Source: Trachelipus rathkii (Eukaryota; Arthropoda; Malacostraca; Isopoda; Trachelipodidae). Taken from it: a DNA stretch of 15,000 bases. The position numbers were made by a program, and so were the translations under genes. Of the stretch, positions 1 through 11,705 are shown piece by piece. The DNA is taken from assembly GCA_015478945.1 (NCBI GenBank), contig JABUQX010007705.1, positions 1 through 15,000 of the forward strand. Direction: 5' to 3'. Numbering within the stretch: the stretch's first letter is position 1; every line of letters starts with the position of its first letter. The notes below the pieces were generated by a model that did no database searches, was not told the origin of the DNA, and saw nothing but the letters and a program-made list of their open reading frames with translations.

Positions 1-10
1 GTATGTTATT

Positions 11-569
<559 letters not shown>

Positions 570-825
570 AGGGCAGGATTTCTCCCAGCCCTCACGATAA
601 TCATGTACACCTCTCATAATAGCTTGGTACACGGCTATATACGCCTGTAACATCACTCAAAAAAGGGGTTCTCTGTATGTTAAATTTTAATTATTATTTA
701 TTATGTAAGAAAAATATTTAATGACTCTTCTGTATGGCACCATTGTTGTAAAAAAGAGTCACCGTGAATGCTGCCCGAGAAATGCCTGGCATTCGAGGGA
801 AGGAGAGGTTAGTTAGACCTCACGT

Positions 826-831
826 TATAAG
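826..831 (+). promoter_or_regulatory. Candidate TATA box in 5' LTR
   Basis: TATAAG lies mid-LTR, upstream of the AATAAA, in the order expected for U3 promoter then polyadenylation signal. The same motif is kept in the 3' LTR at 8387-8392. It is a short motif in an AT-rich region, so support is positional only. Confidence 0.35.
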
Positions 832-953
832 AAGAGAGGTTGTGTTAAACCAATCGGCTTGTTAAAGGCCGGGAAGTTTTGTTTTGATTGTAGAATTTTA
901 TTGTGTTAACTCTCACCAATCTTATTAATGACTGTTAACCGCTTGCTTAATTA

Positions 954-959
954 AATAAA
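954..959 (+). promoter_or_regulatory. Candidate polyadenylation signal in LTR
   Basis: AATAAA lies about 125 bp downstream of the putative TATA box and is conserved in the 3' LTR at 8516-8521, the copy that would process the transcript. The AT-rich context makes chance occurrence possible. Confidence 0.4.
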
Positions 960-1193
960 CCCCAAATTACGGAAGGGGGGATCATAATTACAACATCTGA
1001 TAATAGACTCATATTCAATTAAATTTAACCAAATTCTTATGTTAAAGAATTGTGTGACATGCGTTATTAATTATTTTGGGCATTGGTGATTTAAAACCAT
1101 TTAATTTGATTAACTTTAGAAAATAAAGATAAGAAGTAATAACTCTTTTATATACCACTGTATCTAACCCTTCAAGGTTTAATACAAAGGAAA

Positions 1194-1220
1194 TGGTGAC
1201 TTTTCCAGAGTGACTCGAAC
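1194..1220 (+). promoter_or_regulatory. Primer binding site, tRNA-Trp-like but interrupted
   Basis: Seven bases after the LTR comes TGGTGAC (1194-1200), the complement of a tRNA ending GTCACCA, as in arthropod tRNA-Trp. The following bases TTTTCCAGA do not fit tRNA-Trp, but 1210-1220 (GTGACTCGAAC) again resembles the complement of its T arm. CsRn1-clade elements are known to use tRNA-Trp. I infer a derived tRNA-Trp site with a diverged middle; an unrelated tRNA cannot be excluded. The next 230 bases (to 1455) are an A-rich leader with an A20 run and no evident gene. Confidence 0.5.
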
Positions 1221-1455
1221 AAACAAACATCTAATATACAAAAGTGAAGTGAAAACAAACGCGAAATCATAATAAACAAAATTTTAATCAGTGAAGTGAA
1301 AAAAAAAAGTGCCGATCAAAACACAAACACACACAAAAAACATATAAAATAAAATAAAACAGTTCAAACTCCCCAAAAAAAAGCAGTGAAATAAGAAACC
1401 CTATCGCAATAGGCATAAAACTTTCCCCAAAAAAAAAAAAAAAAAAACCCGCCGA

Positions 1456-2683
1456 ATGCCAAGTCTAAAAAGGAAGTCACCCAGAGTTCAAACTAAGAGA
1501 AACAACTTGGCTATTGTGACTCGGTCTCAATCATCAAGACCCCATCACACTCCCCAGAAGAAGTCCCCCCGGAGTAAATGAAGAAGGTGACGCATCACAA
1601 TACGAAACGGAATCGGAAAACGAGATCCAAGAAGAGCATGAAGCAGCAAACCTGGTGAGAAATCACCTTTCCCCCACTCTCTTAGGGAGAAAAAAGGGAA
1701 AGAAGAGTCTCCCCCTCAATGCCATCCCCCATTTCAACGAGTTTGAGGCCCTATGGATTCGGCAGACGACAATGATCTTTAACCTTAATGAAATCATCGA
1801 TCCGAGGGAGAGGGTAAGACTATTAGCATCAAAATTACCAAGCAAGATTACAAATTCGCTGAAACTTCCCCTAAAAGACGATTGTTACACCAAATTAGTA
1901 AAAGTAATAGAGAAGCTCTATGCGCCATCACTAAGGACACAGATAGAAGAAGTCTTTCGATCCGGAATGAGGGAGGGAGAGCTTCCATCCGACTATGTAG
2001 TTAGAATAAAAGAAATGCTCGGGCTATCCAGCTTCGATTCAATAACAGACAACGATGCTAAATTTATTAGAGAACTCTTTCTCTTACGATTGCCTCAGCA
2101 ATTACAGATCTCCCTCATGACAACAGAGAAGAACCATGATTTTGAGGAATTAATTGAAATTGCCGACGACATTTTTAACAAATTTTTCCTCCAAAACGGT
2201 GCTTACCAACCCCAACCCCCCAGAGGGGGGAGAACCGAATGGCAACCTGTAACCGCCATCCGATCAGCAGAAGAGAAAGTCACCAAGTCGCCGAACAGAG
2301 AATCTTCAGCCCAAGAGAGGGAAATAAGTCGACTGATAATCTCTCATGAAAAGTCAGCTGAAGAAATGAGGTTACTCGCCAAGAGCGTAATAGAGCTCGC
2401 GAAGACACTGTGTCAGAATTCGAAAAATTCCCCCACCCCCAACAATGATCAAAATTCAAGAGAAAGAGGCTTCAACCGATCAGCATATAACAATGTTGCA
2501 GCTGGCCCAAGTACAGAAGGTCTTTGTAGATTCCATAGAAAATTCTTGCACCATGCATTTAAATGTGAGGGCCCTTATTGTGCAATGTTTACCTTAATTC
2601 CACAACCCCCGGCAACTCCCCCACCCCCACAACAGAACTCCAACATTTCAAGGCATCAGGGAAATGGAAAGGCTGGTCCGTGA
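1456..2683 (+). pseudogene. gag: gag of the LTR retrotransposon, one frameshift near its N-terminus
   Basis: Structural protein gene. I place the start at ATG 1456, which opens a basic N-terminus (MPSLKRKSPRVQTKR) of 41 codons ending in TGA at about 1579-1581. The main frame is open from 1520 without its own ATG and continues as an acidic stretch and then the Gag core. A one-base change near the C6 run (1565-1570) would join them. The core contains a region resembling CsRn1-type Gag matrix/capsid (ALW near 1751, then LYAPSLRTQIEEVFRSG at about 1918-1968 and ELFLLRLPQQLQI from about 2071). The C-terminus has a C-x2-H-x9-C-x4-C box (Cys 2525, His 2534, Cys 2564, Cys 2579), then a Pro-rich tail and a TGA at 2681-2683. 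The CHCC arrangement is the hallmark of the clade. Confidence 0.8.
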
Positions 2684-2811
2684 GGCGACCCCGGGCCAGA
2701 TGGGGTAAATATGGGGAAATGACGCTTGTGAGTGAAAACCTTTGTAATTGTTTCACCTGCAATTTTGTATGAATAAGTCGAATTTTGGGCGGGGAAATAT
2801 TAACTTGATGA
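2684..2811 (+). other. Gag-pol junction, no clear coding
   Basis: These 128 bases separate the Gag stop from the start of the open Asn-rich frame, which is closed by a TGA at 2809-2811. I cannot identify a slippery site or a shared frame that would link Gag to Pol, so how Pol was expressed is not visible in this copy. Confidence 0.5.
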
Positions 2812-4455
2812 GTGAGAAGTGGCGATCATTATAATGATAATCATAATAACGGTAGAAATTATAGTCGTAATTATAATAATGGAAATTACAGTAACTATGA
2901 TAGGGACAATTTTTATAATAATAATCACCATGGTAATGAAAATATTAATTATAACAGTAATGGTTATGATAATGATGCACGTGTTGGTCATAATAAATTC
3001 TATAACTATGATGGGCATGCTAATCTTAATAGACATAATAGTAATAGGCATTTTAGTAATAATGGTAATTATAATGATCGGGAGTATAATGGAAATATTA
3101 ATTATATTAATAGATTTAAGTGGAGTAGGAATATGACTTGTAAAAATGATCAGAGACAGGGGGGGATTCCTAGTGAGTCACCTCCTCCCCCACAGAAGTC
3201 GCTTATCACTGAGTCGGTGGGGGTAGAGTCCTCTCCAACGTTCAATTGTAACTCAATGCATGATGAGATTAATAATGACAATAATAATAATAATGATTGT
3301 AGAACTAGGAATGATAGCCATAGTGATGGCAATAACAGTTTTGCAAACTCTTGTAATTATATTGAGAATAATAACACTGTAACTCTTGAAGCGGCGAGCA
3401 TGCAATCTTGTGAGTCGCTCTGTCCCCCAACGGAGTCGACCTGCTCCCCCACTCCAATCGCTGGGGAGAAGGCGGGGGTAGAGGTGATTCAGACTTGTGA
3501 CTCCATACTTGTTAATAAAAATAATGATAAAAATGAATTTGTAATTAATGAAGGGGGCGAAACCCCCTTTCTGAAAATGAATTGTATTAGTTTTAGGGAT
3601 GAAGGAGGTTCTTCTCCTTCCGATGAGCATGAGGGATCATTAAATTTAAGAAATAATGCATGTGACTTATCTGGTAATATTGTAGTGGGAGTTTCTGGCA
3701 ACTCAACTAAAATCGTTGCAGCTGTTAGAGATGTAGTTTTTGATAAATTGTATTATATTTCGGATAAAACTAACAAATCTTATTTTCTAGACACCGGAAG
3801 TTGCCTCGACCTGGTGGTAGCGTCTGAATTAGATAAGGGGGGTGCCGTTATTGGCACTGCCAGAGCCGCAAATGGAGGCTGCATGAATATTTATAATAAA
3901 AGGGTGATTAAAATTGATTTGGGGTTAGACAGGCTTTACAATGTGCATGCCTACGCTACAGATATCAAATTTAACGTCCTCGGCATGCCTTTTCTCAAAA
4001 AACACGGGTTCATTATTGACTTTAGGTGCCATTATTTATTAGATCCAAGCACGAAGCGTAGTATTTCTCTCAGTAATGAGGCTTTTGATTTTTCTGAGCA
4101 TGTTCGAAACTCTATCTTCCCTTTAACCGCTGTCTCTTTAAATATACCGCTTTGCGAATATGAATTAATTAATGATTTGATTAGGAAATACCAAGTCTTG
4201 TTCTTAAATCCCTATGAAGCGCCTAATTTAAATTTAAAGAATGAACAGCTTGCAAGGTGGCGCTTTATATGTGCAAAGTACCGGAGAAAACGGGGCGGGG
4301 CTTATTTTAACAGCTGTGAGAACGATTTTGCTGCTCACTCACAACCCGATGATAACGAAACTATAGGGGAGGGGGTAAAGATTGTACTATTGGGAGGGGG
4401 GTTGAAGATTGCACTGTTGATAAGGGGGGAGGGGAGAGAGAAGAATGTCCTTTGA
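2812..4455 (+). pseudogene. pro: pol N-terminal part: Asn-rich linker plus aspartic protease
   Basis: A long open frame. The first ~110 residues (to about 3140) are an Asn/Tyr/Gly/Asp-rich linker built largely of AAT, AAC, GAT and GGT codons. It is followed by a low-complexity Ser/Asn/Pro region with another AAT run (3272-3294). The protease follows: active-site FLDTGS (DTG codons 3790-3798), then a flap region and NVLGMPFLKKHGF (about 3970-4011), matching the second conserved block ILG of retroelement proteases. A spacer leads to reverse transcriptase. No ATG or Gag link exists at 2812, so translation was presumably by fusion. The true frame appears to shift by one base in the G-rich stretch around 4366-4376, where the next frame starts to read sensibly. 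The last ~28 codons to 4455 are therefore probably out of frame. Confidence 0.8.
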
Positions 4456-4819
4456 AGGAAGAAATTTTATGCGAGTTGGCAGAAAATTATCCATACCATG
4501 TAGAGGTTAGGGGCACGCCGATACAGTTAAGGAGTAGAAGTATAGCCCCGCATCTTTTTGAAAAGGCCAAGAAGGAAATCAATAAATTATTGAACGCGGG
4601 GGTCATTTCGCGGGGGAGAAGCGATTGGGGTTTCCCAACTAGCTTCTTGCCAAAGTCGGACGGCAGAGTTCGTTTAGTCGTTGATCTGAGGTTATTAAAC
4701 CAGAGATCAACCTCTGACAATTTTACTCTGCCTAAGATTAAAGATATCATATTGCAACTGCAACATTGCAAGTTGCTAACGCGGCTCGATATTCGGCAGG
4801 CTTACTATAACGTGCAATC

Positions 4820-4835
<16 letters not shown>
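4356..4835 (+). pseudogene. Reverse transcriptase, N-terminal half
   Basis: This frame is open from just after a TAA at 4353. It reads an acidic tandem-duplicated linker (KDCTIGRG then VEDCTVDKG) and then the fingers and palm of a Ty3/gypsy reverse transcriptase. Visible blocks are the LLNAGVISRGRSDWGFP region (about 4587-4640), FLPKSDGRVRLVVDLRLLN (4645-4701), and the first catalytic aspartate in LTRLDIRQAYYNV (Asp codon 4788-4790). Around 4815-4825 the frame is lost by one base; the sequence continues in another frame with SEETKKYFTITCPFG, the next conserved RT block. Either a real deletion or a sequencing indel would explain this. Confidence 0.88.
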
Positions 4836-6374
<1,539 letters not shown>

Positions 6375-6382
<8 letters not shown>

Positions 6383-7466
6383 TGATAGTAACGAGGCTGA
6401 TAATGACAATAGCTTTGATGATTTTGTAATAAATACTATAACATACAGTAAAAAAGGGTTGAATGGGATGATGAAGAAAATCCAGGATGGTGTAGATTTC
6501 AAAGAGATAGCTGTAGAACAAGAGACTGATGGTTATATAAGGGACCTGATAAAGGGGCTGAAAACTAGTGGATTGAAGGCCTGTTACAAAGAGTTCATCC
6601 ATCGGGGCGAGGAGCTGTCCTTAGCGGTTGATATCTCCACAGGCACAGCTAGAATATTAGTACCGGAAAATCTGGTGGATGATGTCATAGAAAAAATACA
6701 TAATACAAATCACTTGGGAATTAAACGGACTTTGACTGTTCTAAGAGCGGATTTCGCCTTCAGATTTATGCATAGTAGAGTGAAGAAATTTATACAGAGT
6801 TGTGATGTCTGTCAGAAAAACAAGAGCGTTAGAAAGATATCTCCAGAATTCGGTAGATTCAAGGAAGTTTCGGAGAAGTTTGACACCCTTCATGTGGACC
6901 TGTGTAAGCTACCCTACAGTATGGGATACAATTATCTGCTTGTTTTTATCGACAGATTTAGTAAGTATCCCTTCGCCTACCCTCTTAGGCAGGCGACGGT
7001 CGACTCGGTGTTGAATGTGTTAGTGGGCGAAATTTTTCCGTTCTGTGGCTCAATAAAAAGACTCATCTCGGATCGAGGAAGCCAGTTCACTGCCAAATTA
7101 TTTAATGACGTATGTAACCTACTCGGCATAGATAAGATAGTCACAACGCCTAGCTCACCAAACGTCAACGGCCAAGTAGAAAAATTAAATCAAGCTCTCA
7201 TAGTGACGCTAAGATGTATGATCAATGATAGGGAGAATGAAGGGTTGAAATGGCCTGAAATTTTGCCTTGGGCACTTTACTGTTTGAGAATCAGCCCTAT
7301 AAATGACGAGGGGGTTACTCCCAGTGTGCTTATGTTCGGCCAAAATCTATCAGTGCCAGGAAGCTTATTGCAGAAGGAGGCACTCAGTGCCACGGTCAGT
7401 CAAAATGCCTATTTGAAGAAACTAGTGGCTTATGCGTTAGCCTTTGGCACCACAGGTTGTGTATAA
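6375..7466 (+). pseudogene. Integrase: zinc domain and DDE core
   Basis: This frame is open from just after a TAA at 6372 and starts with an acidic linker (NEADNDNSFDD), so it was once continuous with RNase H. The HHCC zinc domain has His 6699-6701, His 6711-6713 (H-x3-H), Cys 6801-6803 and Cys 6810-6812 (C-x2-C). The catalytic core has Asp 6897-6899 (LHVDLC), Asp 7071-7073 (SDRGSQF) and Glu 7179-7181 (NGQVEKLNQ), giving an exact D-x35-E spacing. All catalytic residues are intact. Within 7441-7466 the sensible reading moves to a different frame, which carries the C-terminal domain, so a one-base shift truncates this frame. Confidence 0.93.
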
Positions 7467-7716
7467 AAATAAGAATATATTTGTTCCGAAAGATCTCCAC
7501 AAGGCAAGGGCCGTATTAGTAAGAAATCAACAGTACAATGTAGGGAAACTGGCAGAGAGATACTCGGGACCTTTCAGGGTACTACGGATAAAAAAGAATA
7601 ACGTTTATATTTTAAAGCAAGGGAAAGAGGCAGTAGAAAATTTAAGAAATGTAAGAATTTTTCATAACATAACCGATAGGGACGCTGAAACCCAAGAGAA
7701 AAATAAGGTTAAATAA
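7441..7716 (+). pseudogene. Integrase C-terminal domain (GPY/F) and end of pol
   Basis: After a frame change, this segment reads a small basic domain with VLVRNQQYNVGKLAERYSG and GPFRVLRI (about 7516-7590), the GPY/F motif of many Ty3/gypsy integrases. It then reads a Lys-rich tail ending at TAA 7714-7716. There is no independent start (a TAG lies at 7438-7440), so it was the tail of the same polyprotein and not a separate gene. Confidence 0.85.
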
Positions 7717-8113
7717 AAAAAAAATAATAATAAAAATAAAGAAATAAATAGATAAATAAAAAAAAAAAAAAAAAAAAAGAGAGAAGAGAGAGGAAAAAAG
7801 GGGGGGGGGCTTCTTAGTTCCGCATGCGATTCCTAGAGTTAGACAGTAGTTGAGTTAATACCTTATCCTTCAAAAAAAAGAAAAATCATCTTCTTTCCCC
7901 TATCTAATGCTATGGATAAAGCGCATGCTGCCAAACGTTTTTTGCAAAATAAATTCCGCGTGTTCTTTTACAAATGTCACAAGAAGGGTTTGTATAGATG
8001 ATTGAAATAGTCAAACCCCCGAGGTGGGGGTTAAGAAGGTCTTTACGTGGTTTCTCGCTCAATGCATTGTAAGAATAGAATTTGTATTTTCTTTATAAAA
8101 TTTATAAAAAAAC
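7717..8113 (+). other. Post-pol untranslated region of the retrotransposon
   Basis: A-rich then mixed sequence between pol and the polypurine tract, with no coding potential and no env. It opens with a purine-dominated stretch; from about 7757 to 7810 it is essentially all A and G, ending in G10, and looks like a second polypurine tract well upstream of the functional one. Confidence 0.7.
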
Positions 8114-8137
8114 AAAAAAAAAAAAAAAAAAAGGGGG
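8114..8137 (+). promoter_or_regulatory. Polypurine tract before the 3' LTR
   Basis: An uninterrupted run of A (8114-8132) followed by G5 (8133-8137), abutting the 3' LTR as expected for the plus-strand primer. The exact LTR boundary is blurred because the first bases of the 3' LTR are GGGG where the 5' LTR has TGTG. Confidence 0.8.
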
Positions 8138-8747
8138 AGGGCAGGATTTCACCCAGCCCTCACGATAATCATGTACACCTCTCATAATAGCTTGGTACAC
8201 GTATACGCCTGTAACATCACTCAAAAAGGGGTTCTCTGTGTTAAATTTTAATTATTATTTATTATGTAAGAAAAATATTTAATGACTCTTCTGTATGGCA
8301 CCATTGTTGTAAAAAAGAGTCACCGTGAATGCTGCCCGAGAAATGCCTGGCATTCGAGGGAAGGAGAGGTTAGTTAGACCTCACGTTATAAGAAGAGAGG
8401 TTGTGTTAAACCAATCGGCTTGTTAAAGGCCGGGAAGTTTGTGTTTTGATTGTAGAATTTTATTGTGTTAACTCTCACCAATCTTATTAATGACTGTGAA
8501 CCTCTTGCTTAATTAAATAAACCCCAAATTACGGAAGGGGGGATCATAATTACAACATCTGATAATAGACTCATATTCAATTAAATTTAACCAAATTCTT
8601 ATGTTAAAGAATTGTGTGACATGCGTTATTAATTATTTTGGGCATTGATGATTTAAAACCATTTAATTTGATTAATTTTAGAAATAAAGATAAGAAGTAA
8701 TAACTCTTTTTTATACCACTGTATCTAACCCTTCAAGGTTTAATACA
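8134..8747 (+). repeat. 3' LTR
   Basis: Direct repeat of 566-1186, 614 bp. Differences by eye are about eight substitutions, a 4-base deletion near position 70 of the LTR, a 2-base deletion and a few 1-base indels, mostly in A or T runs. It ends AATACA at 8747. Its inner end lacks the TG seen in the 5' copy. Confidence 0.93.
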
Positions 8748-8751
8748 TATA
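8748..8751. repeat. Target site duplication, right copy (TATA)
   Basis: Matches 562-565. See the caveat there about the (AT)n target. Confidence 0.6.
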
Positions 8752-9240
<489 letters not shown>

Positions 9241-9273
9241 CAAGTGCCGACACTGAATTGCCTTCCTGCTCTG

Positions 9274-9393
9274 ATGCATGACCTTTTTTTCATTTATTTC
9301 TGCAACCTTCGCGGGGGTTTTTTCTTTAATTTCCATTTTGTTGAACATCAATTATCTTCAGCTAATTCTCATCTCTTATTCTTAACAGAAACT
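9274..9393 (+). pseudogene. Endonuclease N-terminus of the jockey-like element
   Basis: From ATG 9274 the frame reads MHDLFFIYFCNLRGG and then NFHFVEHQLSSANSHLLFL, followed by TET. CNLRGG corresponds to the NIRGL block, with its metal-site Asn, at the start of exonuclease-endonuclease-phosphatase (EEP) type endonucleases. LFLTET contains the conserved catalytic Glu. The start is only a guess, since ORF2 of such elements often follows ORF1 closely and the upstream sequence is not recognisable. The frame then runs into the tandem array, whose 55-bp unit breaks it. Confidence 0.75.
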
Positions 9394-11585
9394 TGTTGAA
9401 CATCACCTCTCCTCCTCTAAACCTCATCTCTTATTCTTAACAGAAACTTGTTGAACATCACCTCTCCTCCTCTAAACCTCATCTCTTATTCTTAGCAGAA
9501 ACTTGTTGAACATCACCTCTCCCCCTCTAAACCTCATCTCTTATTCTTAACAGAAACTTCTTGAACATCACCTCTCCTCCTCTAAACCTCATCTCTTATT
9601 CTTAACAGAAACTTGTTGAACATCACCTCTCCTCCTCTAAACCTCACCTGTTATTCTTAGCAGAAACTTGATGAACATCACCTCTCCTCGAATAAACCTC
9701 ATTTCTTTTTCTTAACAGAAACTTGTTGGACATCACCTCTCCTTCTCTAAACCTCATCTCTTATTCTTAACAGAAACTTGCTGAATATTACCTCTCCTCC
9801 TCTAAACCTCATCTCTTATTCTTAACAGAAACTTGTTGAACATCACCTCTCCTCCTCTAAACCTCATCTCTTATTCTTAACAGAAACTTGTTGAACATCA
9901 CCTCTCCTCCTCTAAATCTCATCTCTTATTCTTAACCGAAACTTGTTGAACATCACCTATCCTCCTCTAAATCTCATCTCTTATTCTTAACCGAAACTTG
10001 TTGAACATCACCTCTCCTCCTCTAAACCTCATCTCTTATTTTTAACAGAAACTTGTTGGACATCACCTCTCCTCCTCTAAACCTCATCTCTAATTCTTAA
10101 CAGAAACTTGTTGAACATCACATATCATCCTCTAAACCTCATCTCTTATTCTTAACAGAAACTTGTTGAACATCACCTCTCCTCCTCTAAACCTTATCTC
10201 TTATTCTTAACAGAAACTTGTTGAACATCACCTCTCCTCCTTTAAACCTCATCTCCTATTCTTAACAGAAACTTGTTGAACATCGCCTCTCCTCCTCTAA
10301 ACCTCATCTATTCTTAACAGAAACTTGTTGAACATCACCTCTTCTCCTCTAAACCTCATCTCTTATTCTTAACAGAAACTTATTGAACATCACCTTTCCT
10401 CCTCTAAGCCTCATCTCCTATTCTTAACAGAAACTTGTTGAACATCACCTCTCCTCCTTTAAACCTCATCTCCTATTCTTAACAGAAACTTGTTGAACAT
10501 CACCTCTCCTCCTCTAAACCTCATCTCCTATTCTTAACAGAAACTTGTTGAACATCACCTCTCCTCCTCTAAACCTCATCTTCTATTCAACAGAAACTTG
10601 TTGAACATCACCTCTCCTCCTGTAAACCTCATCTCTTATTCTTAACAGAAACTTGTTGAACATCACCTATCCTCCTCTAAATCTCATCTCTTAATCTTAA
10701 CAGAAAATTGTTGAACATCACCTCTTCTCCTCTAAACCTCATCTCTTATTCTTAACAGAAACTTGTTGAGCATCACCTCTTCTCCTCTAAACCTCATCTC
10801 TTGTTCTTAACATAAACTTGTTGAACATCACCTATCATCCTCTAAACCTCATCTCTTATTCTTAACAGAAACTTGTTGAACATCACCTCTCCTCCTCTAA
10901 ACCTCATCTATTCTTAACAGAAACTTGTTGAACATCACCTCTCCTCCTGTAAACCTCATCTCTTATTCTTAACAGAAACTTGTTGAATATCACCTCTCCT
11001 CCTCTAAACCTCATCTCTTATTCTTAACAGAAACTTGTTGAACATCACCTCTCCTCCTCTAAACCTCATCTCTTATTCTTAACAGAAACTTGTTGAACAT
11101 CACCTCTCCTCCTTTAAACCTCATCTCCTATTCTTAACAGAAACTTGTTGAACATCACCTCTCCTCCTCTAAACCTCATCTCTTATTCTTAACAGAAACT
11201 TGTTGAACATCACCTCCCCTCCTCTAAACCTCATCTCTTATTCTTAACAGAAACTTGTTGAACATCACCTATCATCCTCTAAACCTCATCTCTTTTTCTT
11301 AACAGAAACTTGTTGAACATCACCTCTCCTCCTCTAAACCTCATCTCTTATTCTTAACAGAAACTTGTTGAACATCACCTCTCCTCCTTTAAACCTCATC
11401 TCCTATTCTTAACAGAAACTTGTTGAACATCACCTCTCCTCCTTTAAACCTCATCTCCTTTTCTTAACAGAAACTTGTTGAACATCACCTCTCCTCCTCT
11501 AAACCTTATCTCCTATTCTTAACAGAAACTTGTTGAACATCACCTCTCCTCCTCTAAACCTTATCTCCTATTCTTAACAGAAACT
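9338..11585 (+). repeat. 55-bp tandem array (~41 copies) derived from endonuclease codons
   Basis: Period 55 bp: the first and last AACAG of the unit lie at 9384 and 11576, 2192 bp apart, with 41 occurrences by hand count, averaging 54.8 bp. Typical content is CTTGTTGAACATCACCTCTC, then CTCCTCTAAACCTCATCTCT, then TATTCTTAACAGAAA. One frame of a single unit reads LVEHHLSSSKPHLLFLTET, an endonuclease block. The first copy is in frame with the upstream CNLRGG segment, and the last is in frame with the downstream TRVFERSDRK segment. Since 55 is not a multiple of three, the array as a whole cannot encode protein. Variants recur: CTTTAAACC...CTCCTATTC, 5-base-short units, and ATCATCC types. Confidence 0.97.
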
Positions 11586-11705
11586 CGGGTATTTGAGCGT
11601 TCAGACAGAAAACCCTGCTCTGTTTTCTCTTACTGTCTCTATTCTCAATTTTTAGCCAAAGGTGGATGTTATGCTTATGTTCGCAACGACGTTATTTGTT
11701 CTCGA
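11577..11705 (+). pseudogene. Endonuclease middle segment of the jockey-like element
   Basis: Continuing in frame from the last array unit: TETRVFERSDRKPCSVFSY, then CLYSQFLAKGGCYAYVRND and VICSR. GG-CYAYVRNDV is a conserved block of jockey-type endonucleases. The frame is uninterrupted from 11574 to 11705, where the miniature element begins immediately after Arg (CGA). Removing that element and one copy of its target duplication joins VICSR directly and in frame to VSDLESS. Confidence 0.8.
11698..11705. repeat. Target site duplication of miniature element, left copy
   Basis: GTTCTCGA, identical to 12086-12093. Eight base pairs is the hAT-superfamily length. Confidence 0.88.

Noticed and set aside
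2578..2772. Short frame overlapping the gag end, considered as a pol link
   Set aside because: Its sequence has no Gag, protease or linker similarity, and it ends before the Asn-rich pol frame opens.
7717..8113. Possible env gene after pol, which would make the element a retrovirus-like form
   Set aside because: No open frame, signal peptide or membrane segment lies between the integrase tail and the polypurine tract.
9338..11585. CRISPR-like array
   Set aside because: Units are contiguous 55-bp tandem copies with no unique spacers, in an animal-type repeat region. The unit is explained by endonuclease codons.
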